Below, piece by piece: positions 63,677 through 64,000 of a DNA stretch of 64,000 nt (position 1 is the first letter of the stretch; each line of letters starts with the position of its first letter). The position numbers and the translations under genes were made by a program. The notes beneath the pieces are model-generated. The model saw nothing but the letters and a program-made list of their open reading frames with translations, was not told where the DNA came from and did no database searches. Origin of the DNA: Pseudomonas fluorescens (GTDB lineage Bacteria; Pseudomonadota; Gammaproteobacteria; Pseudomonadales; Pseudomonadaceae); assembly GCF_902497995.1 (NCBI RefSeq), contig NZ_CABVII010000003.1, forward strand, positions 186,001 through 250,000, written 5' to 3'.

Positions 63677-64000
63677 TTAGGCGTCTGGCACTGCCTTGGC
63701 AGCCGGCTCACTGTTTTCGTAGATATACAGTGGCTTGGACTTGCCTTCTATAACGCTTTCGTCGATCACGACTTTACTCACCTCGGACTGCGAGGGGATT
63801 TCGTACATGGTGTCGAGCAATACACCTTCGAGGATCGAACGCAGGCCACGGGCACCGGTCTTGCGTTCCAGGGCACGTTTGGCGACCGATTTCAGCGCGT
63901 CGGCCCGGAATTCCAGGTCCACGCCTTCCATCTCGAACAGCTTGGCATACTGCTTGGTCAGCGCATTTTTTGGCTCGGTGAGAATCTGCATCAAGGCAGC
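63677..64000 (-). CDS. clpX: ATP-dependent Clp protease ATP-binding subunit ClpX, C-terminal part (runs off the window)
   Basis: Only the last ~107 residues of the AAA+ unfoldase ClpX are present. They include the sensor-2 region [30 protein letters not shown] and [22 protein letters not shown], characteristic of ClpX, which feeds tagged proteins to ClpP. The frame is open to the right edge, and the gene should begin beyond it, next to clpP and tig in the usual order. A terminator follows the stop. Identification is secure from this fragment. Confidence 0.95.
   Translation of the reverse strand, partial: AALMQILTEPKNALTKQYAKLFEMEGVDLEFRADALKSVAKRALERKTGARGLRSILEGVLLDTMYEIPSQSEVSKVVIDESVIEGKSKPLYIYENSEPAAKAVPDA

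Noticed and set aside
63502-63711. Upstream in-frame extension of lon
   Set aside because: It would include the clpX terminator and the heat-shock promoter; the conserved Lon N-terminus begins at 63501.

Overview
The window reads as a chromosome segment of a fluorescent-group Pseudomonas. The gene content and order support this: a cobO-cobB-bluB-cobD run behind a cobalamin riboswitch, hda next to purM-purN, sdhCDAB-sucAB-lpd-sucCD divergent from gltA, and clpX-lon-hupB-ppiD. So do the GC-rich coding bias and the many REP/REPIN palindromes of the GTGGGAGCGGGCTTGCTCGC and GTAGGAGCGAGGCTTGCCCG classes. I see no prophage, integrated plasmid, CRISPR array or insertion sequence with a transposase.

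Layout. 1-3.5 kb: B12 synthesis operon on the minus strand under a B12 riboswitch. 3.5-6 kb: the 3' remnant of a sugar dehydrogenase gene, an O-methyltransferase and two NlpC/P60 lipoproteins. 6-12 kb: hda, an AI-2E family permease and a DUF2066 protein opposite purM-purN-DUF3108. 12-21 kb: a secreted amidohydrolase, OsmC, pirin, htpG with a heat-shock promoter, two hotdog thioesterases, a small lipoprotein, MAPEG and DUF599 membrane proteins, and brnQ. 21-34.5 kb: the TCA cycle block, with gltA divergent from sdhC. 34.5-35.3 kb: a roughly 740-bp near-palindromic element between convergent gltA and actP. 35.5-44.5 kb: the actP-DUF485 acetate uptake pair, an orphan betaine-type binding protein, a GH17-type glucan enzyme, an LRR-kinase fusion, a YebC-family regulator and a shortened orphan VgrG. 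44.5-51.5 kb: an aminophosphonate locus (FAD amine oxidoreductase, OPA-family MFS transporter, two LysR regulators, phnW, phnX). 51.6-58.4 kb: a PLP deaminase/desulfhydrase, fadH, a nitrilase-fold protein without its catalytic Lys and Cys, an AraC regulator, a 28-residue ORF and a DUF2242-like lipoprotein. 58.6-64 kb: ppiD, a degenerate tRNA-Asp-like sequence, hupB, lon and the 3' part of clpX.

How the genes work together. The central block supplies all subunits of citrate synthase, succinate dehydrogenase, 2-oxoglutarate dehydrogenase and succinyl-CoA synthetase, and the actP-DUF485 pair feeds acetate towards it. The right end is a protein quality-control region (ClpX, Lon, PpiD); with HtpG, two sigma-32-type promoters can be read directly. 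The phosphonate locus encodes uptake, regulation and a two-step route from 2-aminoethylphosphonate to acetaldehyde and phosphate. Its FAD oxidoreductase may add N-substituted substrates.

Most unusual features: the long inverted-repeat element after gltA, the tRNA-like relic with intact acceptor stem and CCA but broken arms, the FAD/MFS/double-LysR extension of the phn locus, the nitrilase-like pseudoenzyme, and REPINs that form a protein tail or supply stop codons. All functions are read from sequence by recognition, without searches.
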